Part shown: positions 41,124 to 50,098 of the stretch, one piece after another | Numbering within the stretch: position 1 is the stretch's first letter | How the letters are laid out: each line of letters opens with the position of its first letter | Assembly: GCA_026988115.1 (NCBI GenBank) | Contig: JALSLV010000111.1 | Location: forward strand, 21,608-85,607 | Length of the DNA: 64,000 bases | Direction of reading: 5' to 3' | DNA from: Lysobacterales bacterium | Lineage (GTDB): Bacteria > Pseudomonadota > Gammaproteobacteria > Xanthomonadales > Marinicellaceae | The notes under the pieces: generated by a model | What the model was told of the DNA's origin: nothing | What the model saw: only the letters and a program-made list of their open reading frames with translations | Databases searched by the model: none | Program-made: the position numbers and the translations under genes

Positions 41124-42810
41124 CCAAGAGGCGTCTTTGCCCGCAATTGATGAGGCAGAAGTCTCAGCAGGGACACTTGATCAACTTAAACTTCTTGCAG
41201 ATTTATCACAAGCCTTTGTCCAATCTTTAGATATTGATGAAACCTTAAGTTATGCTGTTGAAAAAATTGCTGATTATATGGATGCACAAGCAGCCTCGGT
41301 ATTTTTATACAACAGTAAAAATAAAAAATTAATCTGTCGAGCCAGCTTTGGTCCAGTTGATATAAAAGGCATTGATGTGGATGTTAATAACAGTATAGTC
41401 GGAGCGGCATTAAACTCAGGCAAGTGCCAATTGATACGAGATGCCAAGCAAGATGACAGCTATAACTGTCAAGTTGATAAACTAACAGGGTTTGAAACAA
41501 AATCAGTCTTGTGTACACCGTTAATTGCTGCTGGAGAAAATATTGGTGTTCTGCAAGTGTTAAATAAAGAAGAAGGCATATTTTTTGATAACCGTGATAG
41601 GGATATATTACGACTACTGGCATCTCCGATTGCCTTGTCGATTAATAATGCTCGTTTAACGCTTAAATTGGTTGAACAAAATCGCTTAAAAAAAGAAATA
41701 ACGTTAGCCCGTCGCTTGCAGCGTTCTTTATTACCAGCACGAAAAAAACCCCCTTTCCCTGTGGTGGGATCCAATGTTCCTGCTTATGAGGTTTCGGGAG
41801 ATTTTTACGATTATTTTTCGCTTGGAGAAGACTGTGTCGGGTTTGTTGTTGGTGATGTTTCAGGAAAGGGCTTGGATGCATCCATGTTAATGGTGCGAGC
41901 CAGCAGTTTGTTAAGGTGGATTGGTAAAGACCGCTTGCCGCCTTCACAATGGCTTAAAAAAGCCAATAAAGAGTTGTGTGAAAATTCTTCTCGCGGCATG
42001 TTTGTTTGTGTGGCAGCGGGTTATTTTTACCCCAAACAAGATAAAGTGGTGTGGTCCAATGCGGGCTTGCCACCAGTGATTCATAAATGTTCCGACAGTG
42101 GCAGTATTCATTCGTGGATTGCCAATGCTCCACCACTGGGAATTGATGCGGATTTAGACTTTCCAGAACAAGAAACCTCCATTGGTGATGGCGGTTTATA
42201 CTTTTTGACTGACGGCTTAACTGATGCACGCCTTGAAAATGGTGAACATTTAGGAACAGAAGGTTTAATTGAGTATATCAAAACAGTTGAAGCAGAATCT
42301 GCAGAAGTCAGGGTGGGTAAAATCATAACCTACGTTCGCAGACAACAACTGGCGGATGATGCAACTTTATTGTTGGTTGAAAAAAGAGACAACGTGCACG
42401 AAACTTATCTGGATGGAATAAGTTTTATGGCAGACCCTGTGAACTTAAAAATGGTTAGGGCAAAAGTTTCAGAAGTGGTGTTGCAAAATGGATTTGATGC
42501 CGCAACAGAACAGCAGTTGGTGTTGTGTTTGGATGAGGCGGTCAGCAATATCTATCGCCATGCCTACAATAATGATGAAACAGGAAAAATTGATTTATCT
42601 TTCAAATTACAAAATAACACACTGGTTTTTTATCTGCGCGATTATGCATCCTTGGTCTACGATAACTCCATAAAACCCCGTGACTTAACCCAAACACGCC
42701 CAGGAGGATTGGGAATAAATATCATCGATAGTGTTATGGATTCTTGGGAATTTGCCACACCTAAAGATGGCTATGGTAATCTTTTGATAATGAAAAAAGA
42801 ACTGTCCTAA
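41113..42810 (+). CDS. GAF-PP2C(SpoIIE)-HATPase fusion: RsbU-like phosphatase with anti-sigma-type kinase
   Basis: A 565-residue soluble protein. GAF domain at about 20-190 (DAQAASVFLYN, VLCTPLI, GVLQVLNK), SpoIIE-type PP2C phosphatase at about 210-420 (VSGDFYDYF, GDVSGKGLDASM, LTDGLTD, DDATLL) and a HATPase of RsbW type at about 430-565 (DEAVSNIYRHAY N-box, PGGLGINII G-box). Phosphatase and kinase for one partner-switching pathway in one chain; the STAS antagonist is not in the window. GAF probably senses a small molecule or redox state. Starts inside the end of pssA. Confidence 0.92.
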   Translation: MKLSQEASLPAIDEAEVSAGTLDQLKLLADLSQAFVQSLDIDETLSYAVEKIADYMDAQAASVFLYNSKNKKLICRASFGPVDIKGIDVDVNNSIVGAALNSGKCQLIRDAKQDDSYNCQVDKLTGFETKSVLCTPLIAAGENIGVLQVLNKEEGIFFDNRDRDILRLLASPIALSINNARLTLKLVEQNRLKKEITLARRLQRSLLPARKKPPFPVVGSNVPAYEVSGDFYDYFSLGEDCVGFVVGDVSGKGLDASMLMVRASSLLRWIGKDRLPPSQWLKKANKELCENSSRGMFVCVAAGYFYPKQDKVVWSNAGLPPVIHKCSDSGSIHSWIANAPPLGIDADLDFPEQETSIGDGGLYFLTDGLTDARLENGEHLGTEGLIEYIKTVEAESAEVRVGKIITYVRRQQLADDATLLLVEKRDNVHETYLDGISFMADPVNLKMVRAKVSEVVLQNGFDAATEQQLVLCLDEAVSNIYRHAYNNDETGKIDLSFKLQNNTLVFYLRDYASLVYDNSIKPRDLTQTRPGGLGINIIDSVMDSWEFATPKDGYGNLLIMKKELS

Positions 42811-42868
42811 GTTTTACATTGCTAGTGGTATAGTATACAATGGTTATTCTTACTTTTTAGGAAAGAAC

Positions 42869-43045
42869 ATGGAAATAATACTTTTTGTTATTTTGGTAAT
42901 AATTGCAGTTGCCTTGTTTAAAATGTACACGGTTTTAACTGATATTTCAGAGTCTTTGCGTTTACTATCAAATAATCCCAAAACAATCCAAGAAGCCAGA
43001 AAAGTTCGACTCCAAACAAATAAACTAACAAAGGTTAAGCAATGA
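42869..43045 (+). CDS. tiny membrane protein, 58 aa
   Basis: ATG with AGGAAAG 6 nt upstream; 58 codons. Hydrophobic N-terminal helix (MEIILFVILVIIAVALFKMY) followed by an amphipathic part (LTDISESLRLL) and a basic tail. Its stop overlaps the ATG of a similar small ORF (ATGA). No family recognised. Lies between the phosphatase-kinase gene and rnpB. Confidence 0.65.
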   Translation: MEIILFVILVIIAVALFKMYTVLTDISESLRLLSNNPKTIQEARKVRLQTNKLTKVKQ

Positions 43046-43233
43046 ACATGCAATAGGTTGTATTTGCACAATTGGCCATTGCTATTGCCTTTGTTTATTT
43101 TATTTTCAAACTCATCTTTACTATTTTTCGAATCGCAAAAGCACTCGAAGGCATTGATGAAACACTTTATCAAATCCATAATAAATTAGAGGATAAAAGC
43201 GAATCTCAAAATAACAAATCAAATAATCCCTAA
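43042..43233 (+). pseudogene. second tiny membrane ORF, interrupted by TAG at codon 5
   Basis: Begins ATG AAC ATG CAA TAG; the frame is then open for 58 more codons to TAA at 43231. The part after TAG has the same layout as its upstream neighbour: hydrophobic helix (LAIAIAFVYFIFKLIF), then RIAKALEGIDETLYQIHNKLE. ATGA overlap with the gene before shows that this was the start. Either a fresh nonsense mutation, a sequencing error, readthrough, or use of the downstream TTG (codon 11). Confidence 0.6.
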
Positions 43234-43248
43234 TTCAACACAAAATCC

Positions 43249-43276
43249 TTGTATTTACCGCAATAAAACCCATAAT
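43249..43276 (+). promoter_or_regulatory. promoter of rnpB
   Basis: TTGTAT (43249-43254) and CATAAT (43271-43276) with a 16-bp spacer; the mature 5' end at about 43285 lies 9 bp after the -10 box. Confidence 0.6.
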
Positions 43277-43284
43277 CAATCCTT

Positions 43285-43655
<371 letters not shown>

Positions 43656-43685
43656 AACTCATTTAACGAATGTTGCCAAAGCATA

Positions 43686-45839
43686 ATGAATTCAAATACA
43701 CTAAGCAATTGGTTTGATGACCAAGTTTTTGATTTTCCTGCAGATAAACTGGAGGCATTGAAGTGTGCGTTGGAAATTGCTCAAAATGTTTCTTTTGACT
43801 TAATCCTGCAAAATAAATCTGTTTCTCAAAATCACCTAGTTGAATTAACTCAAGTGCTGTTTAATTTAAAAGCCGATGACGAAGTGTTGACGGCGGCTTT
43901 ATTGTTTCATGTGTTAAGAACGGGCAATGAGTTAACTCCAGAGCAACGCCAGAAATTTTCTGAACAAGTGTTGTTTATTTTGGATGAAATTTACAAGGTG
44001 AGTCAGTTGGAATGGATGCAAGATACCCAAGCTCTGCAAAAAAATGGTGAGTCTTTGCGGCGGTTATTATTTGCCATGATTAAAGACGTGCGTTTGGTTT
44101 TGATTTTACTGGCAGACCAGTTAGTCCTATTGCGAGCAGCGGTTAATTTTCCATCTGAACAGCAACAAGAATTGGCACAATTAACCCAAACACTTCATGC
44201 TCCATTGGCTAACCGCTTGGGTGTTTGGCAAGTCAAGTGGGAACTTGAAGACTACTCATTTCGATTCTCACAACCGCAACAATACAAGAAAATAGCCAAG
44301 TTATTGGCAGAAAAACGCACCGCTCGTGAGGAGATTATTGCTTATTCTATCGAACAATTGGAAAAAAAATTAGCTGAAGTTCATATCAAGGCGGATATTG
44401 TCGGAAGACCCAAACACATTTATAGCATTTATAAAAAAATGCAAAAGAAAAACTTAAGTTTTGATGGTCTTTATGATATTCGAGCCATTCGAGTTTTAGT
44501 GGATAACTTGTCCGAATGTTATGCGGTTTTAGGCATGGTTCATGCTTTATGGAAACATATTCCAAAAGAGTTCGATGATTATATTGCCATGCCCAAAGGC
44601 AATAACTACCAATCACTGCACACCGTGGTTATTGGTAAAGGCGGTAAAACCATGGAGGTGCAAATTCGCACCCATGAAATGCACGAACATGCAGAACTGG
44701 GTGTGGCAGCACACTGGCGTTACAAAGATGGCTCAAAACAAGATGTCAGTTACGACAATAAAGTTAATTGGATGCGGCAATTATTGGCATCGGATGACAA
44801 AGACAGCGATGATTTAATCGCCCAATTTGAAAACGAAACCGAAGAGGAGCGCATTTATGTCTTTACGCCCAATGGCGATGTGGTGGATTTGCAAGCGGGT
44901 TCAACCCCCGTTGATTTTGCTTACCATGTGCATACCGAAGTTGGGCACAGAACAAGGGGGGCAAAAGTTAATGGGCGAATTGTTCCTTTAGTTACGGTAT
45001 TAGAAACAGGCGATCGTGTCGAAATTATGACTGCCAAAGTAGCAAAACCCAGTCGTGATTGGCTCAGTGAACAGTCAGGTTATTTAAAATCAGCCAAAGC
45101 CAAAGCCAAGGTGCGTCATTGGTTTCGAGAAAATGATTTTGACCAAAATGTTATAGTCGGCAAAGAAGCCTTGGATAAGGAGTTAAAAAAGTTTGCATTA
45201 GAAGCGGTTGATTTAAAACAGTTTTTGCAAAAATACAACTTGCATGACGTGGATAAACTTTATGCGCGTATCGCCACAGGTGATATTTCCGTCAATCAAA
45301 TATTGCGTTTAGCCGAACAACAGATACGCCCCAAACAACCTGAAGATTTTAAACTAACAAAACCAACACAATCGCAAGACATCAAAGCAACAACACCATT
45401 TAGCATTGAAGGACTTGCCAATGTCATGGCAACCACTGCCAGTTGTTGTAATCCAGTATTGGGAGACAGTATTGGGGGATTTATCACCCGAACACGAGGA
45501 GTGAGTGTGCACCGCATGACGTGCGAGAATTTTATCAACATGATGAGCGAACAGCCTGAACGGATTATTGCAGTCAATTGGAGCAACCAAACCAGTCAAA
45601 GCTTTCCTGTTGATATTGAAATTACCTCATATGACCGTAAAAGCTTTATCAAAGACTTATCGGGAGTGTTGGCAAACTTAAAAGCAAACATAGAAGCTCT
45701 GGTCGCAAAACCCAACAAAGACCACGGAACAAATCACTTAGAATTAACCATACGCGTTAATGATTTTGAGCACTTAAACACCGTGCTTTCTCGCATCTCA
45801 ACCATAGAATACCTCATTTCAGTTAGGCGCATTGCTTGA
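43686..45839 (+). CDS. relA: GTP pyrophosphokinase RelA
   Basis: A 717-residue protein when started at ATG 43686; the frame upstream runs through rnpB and is ignored. The hydrolase domain lacks its HD pair (LLFHVLRTGN), so it is synthetase-only. The synthetase domain has DGLYDIRAIRVLV and EFDDYIAMPKGNNYQSLHT, with the EFDD acidic signature of RelA. TGS (VFTPNGDVVDLQAGSTPVDFAY), zinc-finger (TASCC...GVSVHRMTC) and ACT domains follow. It makes (p)ppGpp on stalled ribosomes. Next to a dksA-like gene, its functional partner. Confidence 0.95.
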   Translation: MNSNTLSNWFDDQVFDFPADKLEALKCALEIAQNVSFDLILQNKSVSQNHLVELTQVLFNLKADDEVLTAALLFHVLRTGNELTPEQRQKFSEQVLFILDEIYKVSQLEWMQDTQALQKNGESLRRLLFAMIKDVRLVLILLADQLVLLRAAVNFPSEQQQELAQLTQTLHAPLANRLGVWQVKWELEDYSFRFSQPQQYKKIAKLLAEKRTAREEIIAYSIEQLEKKLAEVHIKADIVGRPKHIYSIYKKMQKKNLSFDGLYDIRAIRVLVDNLSECYAVLGMVHALWKHIPKEFDDYIAMPKGNNYQSLHTVVIGKGGKTMEVQIRTHEMHEHAELGVAAHWRYKDGSKQDVSYDNKVNWMRQLLASDDKDSDDLIAQFENETEEERIYVFTPNGDVVDLQAGSTPVDFAYHVHTEVGHRTRGAKVNGRIVPLVTVLETGDRVEIMTAKVAKPSRDWLSEQSGYLKSAKAKAKVRHWFRENDFDQNVIVGKEALDKELKKFALEAVDLKQFLQKYNLHDVDKLYARIATGDISVNQILRLAEQQIRPKQPEDFKLTKPTQSQDIKATTPFSIEGLANVMATTASCCNPVLGDSIGGFITRTRGVSVHRMTCENFINMMSEQPERIIAVNWSNQTSQSFPVDIEITSYDRKSFIKDLSGVLANLKANIEALVAKPNKDHGTNHLELTIRVNDFEHLNTVLSRISTIEYLISVRRIA

Positions 45840-45906
45840 TTTTAATCAAGGTTAAAAAATAGGGCATACGTTAAAATAATAAACCTATTCATTAGGAGTT
45901 ATTGAT

Positions 45907-46227
45907 ATGTACCAAACACAAAAAAAGAAATTGAAAAAACTTAAAAAGGAATTGGAAAAAAGGATTAAAGAAATTAAATTGTCGCTTATGAAAAAACGCA
46001 GCAATGATTGGGAAGAGGCTGCGGTTGAGGCGGAAAATGATGAGGTGTTAGAAGGGATTTATACCGAAACATCACGCGAGTTATTGCAAGTTAAACACGC
46101 GCTGCAAAGAATTAATCAAGGAGTTTATGGAGAGTGCGAACAATGTGGAGCAACAATAAGTCCAAAACGCTTAAAAATCATGCCCTACACGACTCTTTGT
46201 ATCAAATGCGCCCAAGCTATAAATTAA
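45907..46227 (+). CDS. DksA/TraR-family zinc-finger protein
   Basis: A 106-residue protein. Coiled-coil N-terminus (KKLKKLKKELEKRIKEIK), then AVEAENDEVLEGI, GVYGECEQCGATISPKRL and TTLCIKCAQ, a four-cysteine zinc finger of DksA. Shorter than DksA (151), without its N-terminal extension, and with E-ND-E in place of the DxxDxA tip, so it is a small DksA-like protein. TAGGAG precedes the ATG. Such proteins bind RNA polymerase through the secondary channel; being beside relA suggests a stringent-response role. Confidence 0.88.
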   Translation: MYQTQKKKLKKLKKELEKRIKEIKLSLMKKRSNDWEEAAVEAENDEVLEGIYTETSRELLQVKHALQRINQGVYGECEQCGATISPKRLKIMPYTTLCIKCAQAIN

Positions 46228-46261
46228 CTTCCAAAAGTTAACAAGATACAGGAGATTACAA

Positions 46262-46295
46262 CCAAGTTATATTAGTGCAATCTAATATAACTTGG
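46262..46295. promoter_or_regulatory. perfect 14-bp inverted repeat, 6-nt loop
   Basis: CCAAGTTATATTAG and CTAATATAACTTGG flank TGCAAT. It lies between the dksA-like gene and the flavoprotein, 56 bp before the latter's start. No T-run follows, and the stem is AT-rich, so an operator is as likely as a terminator. A weaker dyad, TTAACTT-CCAA-AAGTTAA, is at 46224-46241 just upstream. Confidence 0.6.
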
Positions 46296-46351
46296 CTTGA
46301 GTGCATATTTGTTCTACAATAACTCCTTTAAAACCAATGCAATTGAATCTT

Positions 46352-47479
46352 ATGAAAAAAATTACCATACTAGGTGCAGGTTTTGCTGCACTAACAGCGG
46401 TTCGTCAGATAAGAAAAATTGATAAGAATTGCGAAATCACCTTGGTGGCAGCCAACAAAGAATTTATCTACTTGCCAAGTTTAATTTGGATACCCTCAGG
46501 TCGCCGTCAAGCCAGTGATTTGATTGTGCCTTTGGATAATTTTATAAGCAAATACAATATCAAGTTTCATGCTGCCCACGTGAGTGGGATTAAACAATCG
46601 GGCAGAGTTGTCGAAACCACTAATGGCACGGTAGAAAACGATGGTTTAATCATTGCAACAGGGGGTCGCTTTATCAAAAAACTCAGTGGCATTGAACACG
46701 CTATCACACCATGCGAAGGCATCTTGGCTGCTGAAAAGATACGGGATAGAATTAAAGCCATGGATTCTGGCACAATTGCCATTGGTTTTGCCTCTAATCC
46801 GAAAGAAAAATCTGCCATGCGAGGTGGACCAATGTTTGAATTTTTATTTGGTTTAGATCAACAACTACGAGCAGAAAAGCGTCGGGATAAATTTAAACTG
46901 GTGTTCTTTTGTCCCGCACCAAAACCCGGAATTCGCATGGGAGAAAAAGCCGTTGAAGGCATTTTGTCACGCATGAAAAAATTAAATATCGAGACGCATT
47001 TAGGTCATAAAATGAAAGGTTTCCAAGCTGATAAAGTCAAAACAGAGGGCGGTGAATTTCATGCGGATTTAATACTATTTATGCCAGGTATGACGGGTAA
47101 TAAATGGTTTAAAAATACTGATTTACCACTATCAGAAGGCGGTTTATTAAAGGCGACAAAACACTGCGAAGTCGAAGGGATGAAAAATGTTTATGTGGCT
47201 GGAGATTCGGGCAGTTTTCAAGGCCCCGGATGGATGCCTAAACAAGCCCATATGGCGGACTTACAGGCAGAAGCAGCAGCCGAAAATTTGCTAAATTCTC
47301 TTGCTGACAAACCCGCTATTGCTACATTTAAGCCAGAGTTAATGTGCATAATTGATAGCAATAACAAAGGCGTATTTACACTCAGAAATGAAAAAAGACA
47401 GTTTGTGTTGCCGCCATTGCGAATATTCCATTGGGCAAAAAGCTTTTTTGAATGGTGGTATTTGCGTCAACTGCGTTAA
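46352..47479 (+). CDS. FAD-dependent oxidoreductase, sulfide:quinone reductase-like
   Basis: A 375-residue protein starting MKKITILGAGFAALTAVRQI, a dinucleotide-binding GxGxxA fold. IIATGG (about residues 100-105), VYVAGD (281-286) and GPGWMPKQAHMADLQAEAAA near the end match the SQR/NDH-2 superfamily. Cysteines at 121, 187 and 272 could take part in sulfide oxidation, but the canonical pattern is not certain. ATG 46352 was chosen over earlier in-frame starts that would reach into the inverted repeat region. No operon partner. Confidence 0.82.
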   Translation: MKKITILGAGFAALTAVRQIRKIDKNCEITLVAANKEFIYLPSLIWIPSGRRQASDLIVPLDNFISKYNIKFHAAHVSGIKQSGRVVETTNGTVENDGLIIATGGRFIKKLSGIEHAITPCEGILAAEKIRDRIKAMDSGTIAIGFASNPKEKSAMRGGPMFEFLFGLDQQLRAEKRRDKFKLVFFCPAPKPGIRMGEKAVEGILSRMKKLNIETHLGHKMKGFQADKVKTEGGEFHADLILFMPGMTGNKWFKNTDLPLSEGGLLKATKHCEVEGMKNVYVAGDSGSFQGPGWMPKQAHMADLQAEAAAENLLNSLADKPAIATFKPELMCIIDSNNKGVFTLRNEKRQFVLPPLRIFHWAKSFFEWWYLRQLR

Positions 47480-47493
47480 TATTTTAACTGAGT

Positions 47494-50025
47494 TTATTCA
47501 AAAATAATTTCTTGTGCTGGTTCTCGTAGGTTATAACGAGATGCCATCGAAAAGCCATAAGCTCCACTGTTGGCAATAAGAAATACATCGCCCGCATCGG
47601 TTTGTGGTAGTTTTCTGTCAACACCCAATATATCACCCGTTTCACACATGGGTCCAACTATGGTTGCCGTAATTTCAGGAGTTTTATCCAATTTGGATAA
47701 ATTGACAATATTATGCCAAGCACTGTAAAGTGCAGGGCGAATCAATGAATTCATGCCCGTTTCCAAACCAATATATCCGCTGTTGCCTTTGACTTTAGTT
47801 TGCGTTACTTTGGCGAGCAATACACCTGCATTAGCCACTAAATAACGTCCTGGTTCCATCCAAAATTGCACTTGCGGGAATTGTTTCTTGTAACGTGAAA
47901 TAATGGCATTCAATTTGAGCATGTCTAAACCTTTTTCATAAGGATTTTCTGTAATCCCATAACCGCCGCCCATATTTATAATGGTAACGTCAGTGAATAT
48001 TTGCATTTGCTCGGTTAAATAAGCAAGGATTCTATCCCAGTTTTGGTGTTCTAAAATTCCGCTACCTGCATGAGAATGCAAACCTTTAATGGTAATATTG
48101 TGTTGGTCGCAAAATTGTTTTATTTCAACAAGTTCCGAATGGTGTATGCCAAATTTTGAGTGTTCCCCAGCGGTTCGAACATATTTGTGGTGGCCACTGC
48201 CATGACCTGGGTCTAGGCGTAATATTAATGATTGGTTGGCAAAAACATCGGGGTATTTCTCTAATATAAATTTATTGTCAATGGTGACATGCAGGCCTTT
48301 GTCTAAGGCTAATTGGTATTCTTGGATAGGTGCAAAATTAGGGGTAAACAACAGGTCATCCTTTTGAATGCCTGAAAGTGTGTTTTCAACTCTATTTATC
48401 TCGCCAGGTGAGACCATTTCAAGACCAACACCATTGGCATGAATGGTTTTAAGGACTTCAGGGTTAGAATTAGACTTCATGGCAAAAAACATTTTATCAA
48501 TGCTTGTTAACTTTTTAAGTTGATTGATTTGATAAACGATTGTGTCCAGGTGATAGACATAACACGGAGAATTTTGTTGAGCAAGTGTAATTAATTTGTC
48601 TTTATTTTCTTGCCACCACGTTGGTTTTTTATTCATTTTTTGACCTTGTTTAGTAATAAGTTGCTCCCAAGTAGCTCCAAACCCATATTGATTGCCGTGT
48701 GTTGCTATCAACGCTTCATGCAGAGCAATCAGAAGTTTATCGGCTTGGTCTTCATCCACAACAATACTGGTATTTAAATCATTGGAAGATTGAGAAGTTA
48801 AGTAGATGCGTTGTTCAGCAAAGCTGGATATTATTGGAGCAATTTCACCCAATAAGGCTCGCATTCGGTATCCAACCAAGGTGACAGCTGAACAATTTTT
48901 AATTATTTTGACCTCGCAAAACTCAGAGAGCATTTGATGTAATTCTTCAAGAATAATCGGGCTGATGATGTTATCAGCGGTATCTAATGAGATGGTTACA
49001 TTGGTTTGAGCCGTGACCACGATGTCGATTGATAAGCCTAGTTTTTCGTAAACACCAAATATTTTCCCCATAAAACCCGCTTGATGCCACATGTTCATTG
49101 AGTCCATGGACACTAAGGTTATTTTATGGCGAACATTAATGGCACGCACACGTGGTGAGGTGGATTCGTAACCTTTTTTTATAATAGTTCCATGTGCTTT
49201 TGCATCTTGGGTGTTGTAAATATGAATGGGGATGTTGTTTTGTTCGGCGGGTAAAATACAGCGAGGGTGTAAAACCTTACCGCCGCTGGCAGCAATTTCA
49301 CGCGCTTCTTCATAGCCGATTTTCTCAATTAAGCAAGCGGTAGGCACAACGTGCGGATTGGCACTAAAAATACCGTGCACATCTGTCCAAATTTCGACGC
49401 GTTTGGCATTGACTGCAACCGCAAGTGAGCAAGCCGACGTATCCGAACCACCACGACCAAGAACAACGGTATTTCCTTTTGTGTCTGCCGCAATAAATCC
49501 TGGCATAATGGCGCATTGAGACTCAAATTCAATGGGTTTTATGTGGCACTTAGCAGATAAAATTCGGGTGGCCAAAGCACGGTTGTCGTCGGTGTGGCTG
49601 ATAAAAATATTTTTTGGGTTTAGTTTTTCAAGTGTTAATTGTGTTGCTAAGTAGTCGTAAGCAATTAACGAAGTCATCAATTCGCCAAAGCTTAAAACCT
49701 GAGCAATTTCATAAGCATCAAGTGTATCTTTTTGACTGAATTGGTGCAATTTATCAATTTGTGTATTAATTTGTGCTTTAACATTCAACTCTTTAGCAAG
49801 TTGATGCAAAGAGGTCTTGATTTCGGTAATTAAAGCCACATCCAAATTTTGGGTAAATTTTTCCAACAGATTGGTAATGCCCGATTTGGCAGAGTGAACA
49901 ATGATAACACGCAATCCTTGTTTTAAGCGTTGTTGAACAATCATTAAAATTTGTTGCCAACGGCTTAAATTTGAAACACTGGTACCGCCAAATTTAAGGA
50001 CAACGATAGGGTTTGGTTCATTCAT
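47494..50025 (-). CDS. lysAC: bifunctional aspartokinase/diaminopimelate decarboxylase
   Basis: An 843-residue fusion. Residues 1 to about 460 are aspartokinase (VVLKFGGTSVSN, GRGGSDTSA, then two ACT domains, LVSMDSMNM and AVTLVGYRM). Residues about 470-843 are diaminopimelate decarboxylase (FFAMKSNSNP with PLP-lysine 517, GLHSHAGSG, NMGGGYG, EPGRYLVANAG, CETGD). First and last steps of lysine synthesis are joined. This fusion is known from Xanthomonadales and relatives and helps place the organism. Lysine feedback through the ACT domains would control both steps. Confidence 0.95.
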   Translation of the reverse strand: MNEPNPIVVLKFGGTSVSNLSRWQQILMIVQQRLKQGLRVIIVHSAKSGITNLLEKFTQNLDVALITEIKTSLHQLAKELNVKAQINTQIDKLHQFSQKDTLDAYEIAQVLSFGELMTSLIAYDYLATQLTLEKLNPKNIFISHTDDNRALATRILSAKCHIKPIEFESQCAIMPGFIAADTKGNTVVLGRGGSDTSACSLAVAVNAKRVEIWTDVHGIFSANPHVVPTACLIEKIGYEEAREIAASGGKVLHPRCILPAEQNNIPIHIYNTQDAKAHGTIIKKGYESTSPRVRAINVRHKITLVSMDSMNMWHQAGFMGKIFGVYEKLGLSIDIVVTAQTNVTISLDTADNIISPIILEELHQMLSEFCEVKIIKNCSAVTLVGYRMRALLGEIAPIISSFAEQRIYLTSQSSNDLNTSIVVDEDQADKLLIALHEALIATHGNQYGFGATWEQLITKQGQKMNKKPTWWQENKDKLITLAQQNSPCYVYHLDTIVYQINQLKKLTSIDKMFFAMKSNSNPEVLKTIHANGVGLEMVSPGEINRVENTLSGIQKDDLLFTPNFAPIQEYQLALDKGLHVTIDNKFILEKYPDVFANQSLILRLDPGHGSGHHKYVRTAGEHSKFGIHHSELVEIKQFCDQHNITIKGLHSHAGSGILEHQNWDRILAYLTEQMQIFTDVTIINMGGGYGITENPYEKGLDMLKLNAIISRYKKQFPQVQFWMEPGRYLVANAGVLLAKVTQTKVKGNSGYIGLETGMNSLIRPALYSAWHNIVNLSKLDKTPEITATIVGPMCETGDILGVDRKLPQTDAGDVFLIANSGAYGFSMASRYNLREPAQEIIFE

Positions 50026-50098
50026 AGTAAATAGTCGAAATATTTTTTTTTGAATGTATAATCAGATAATAACTTATGCAAGCAATAGTAAATGAAAT

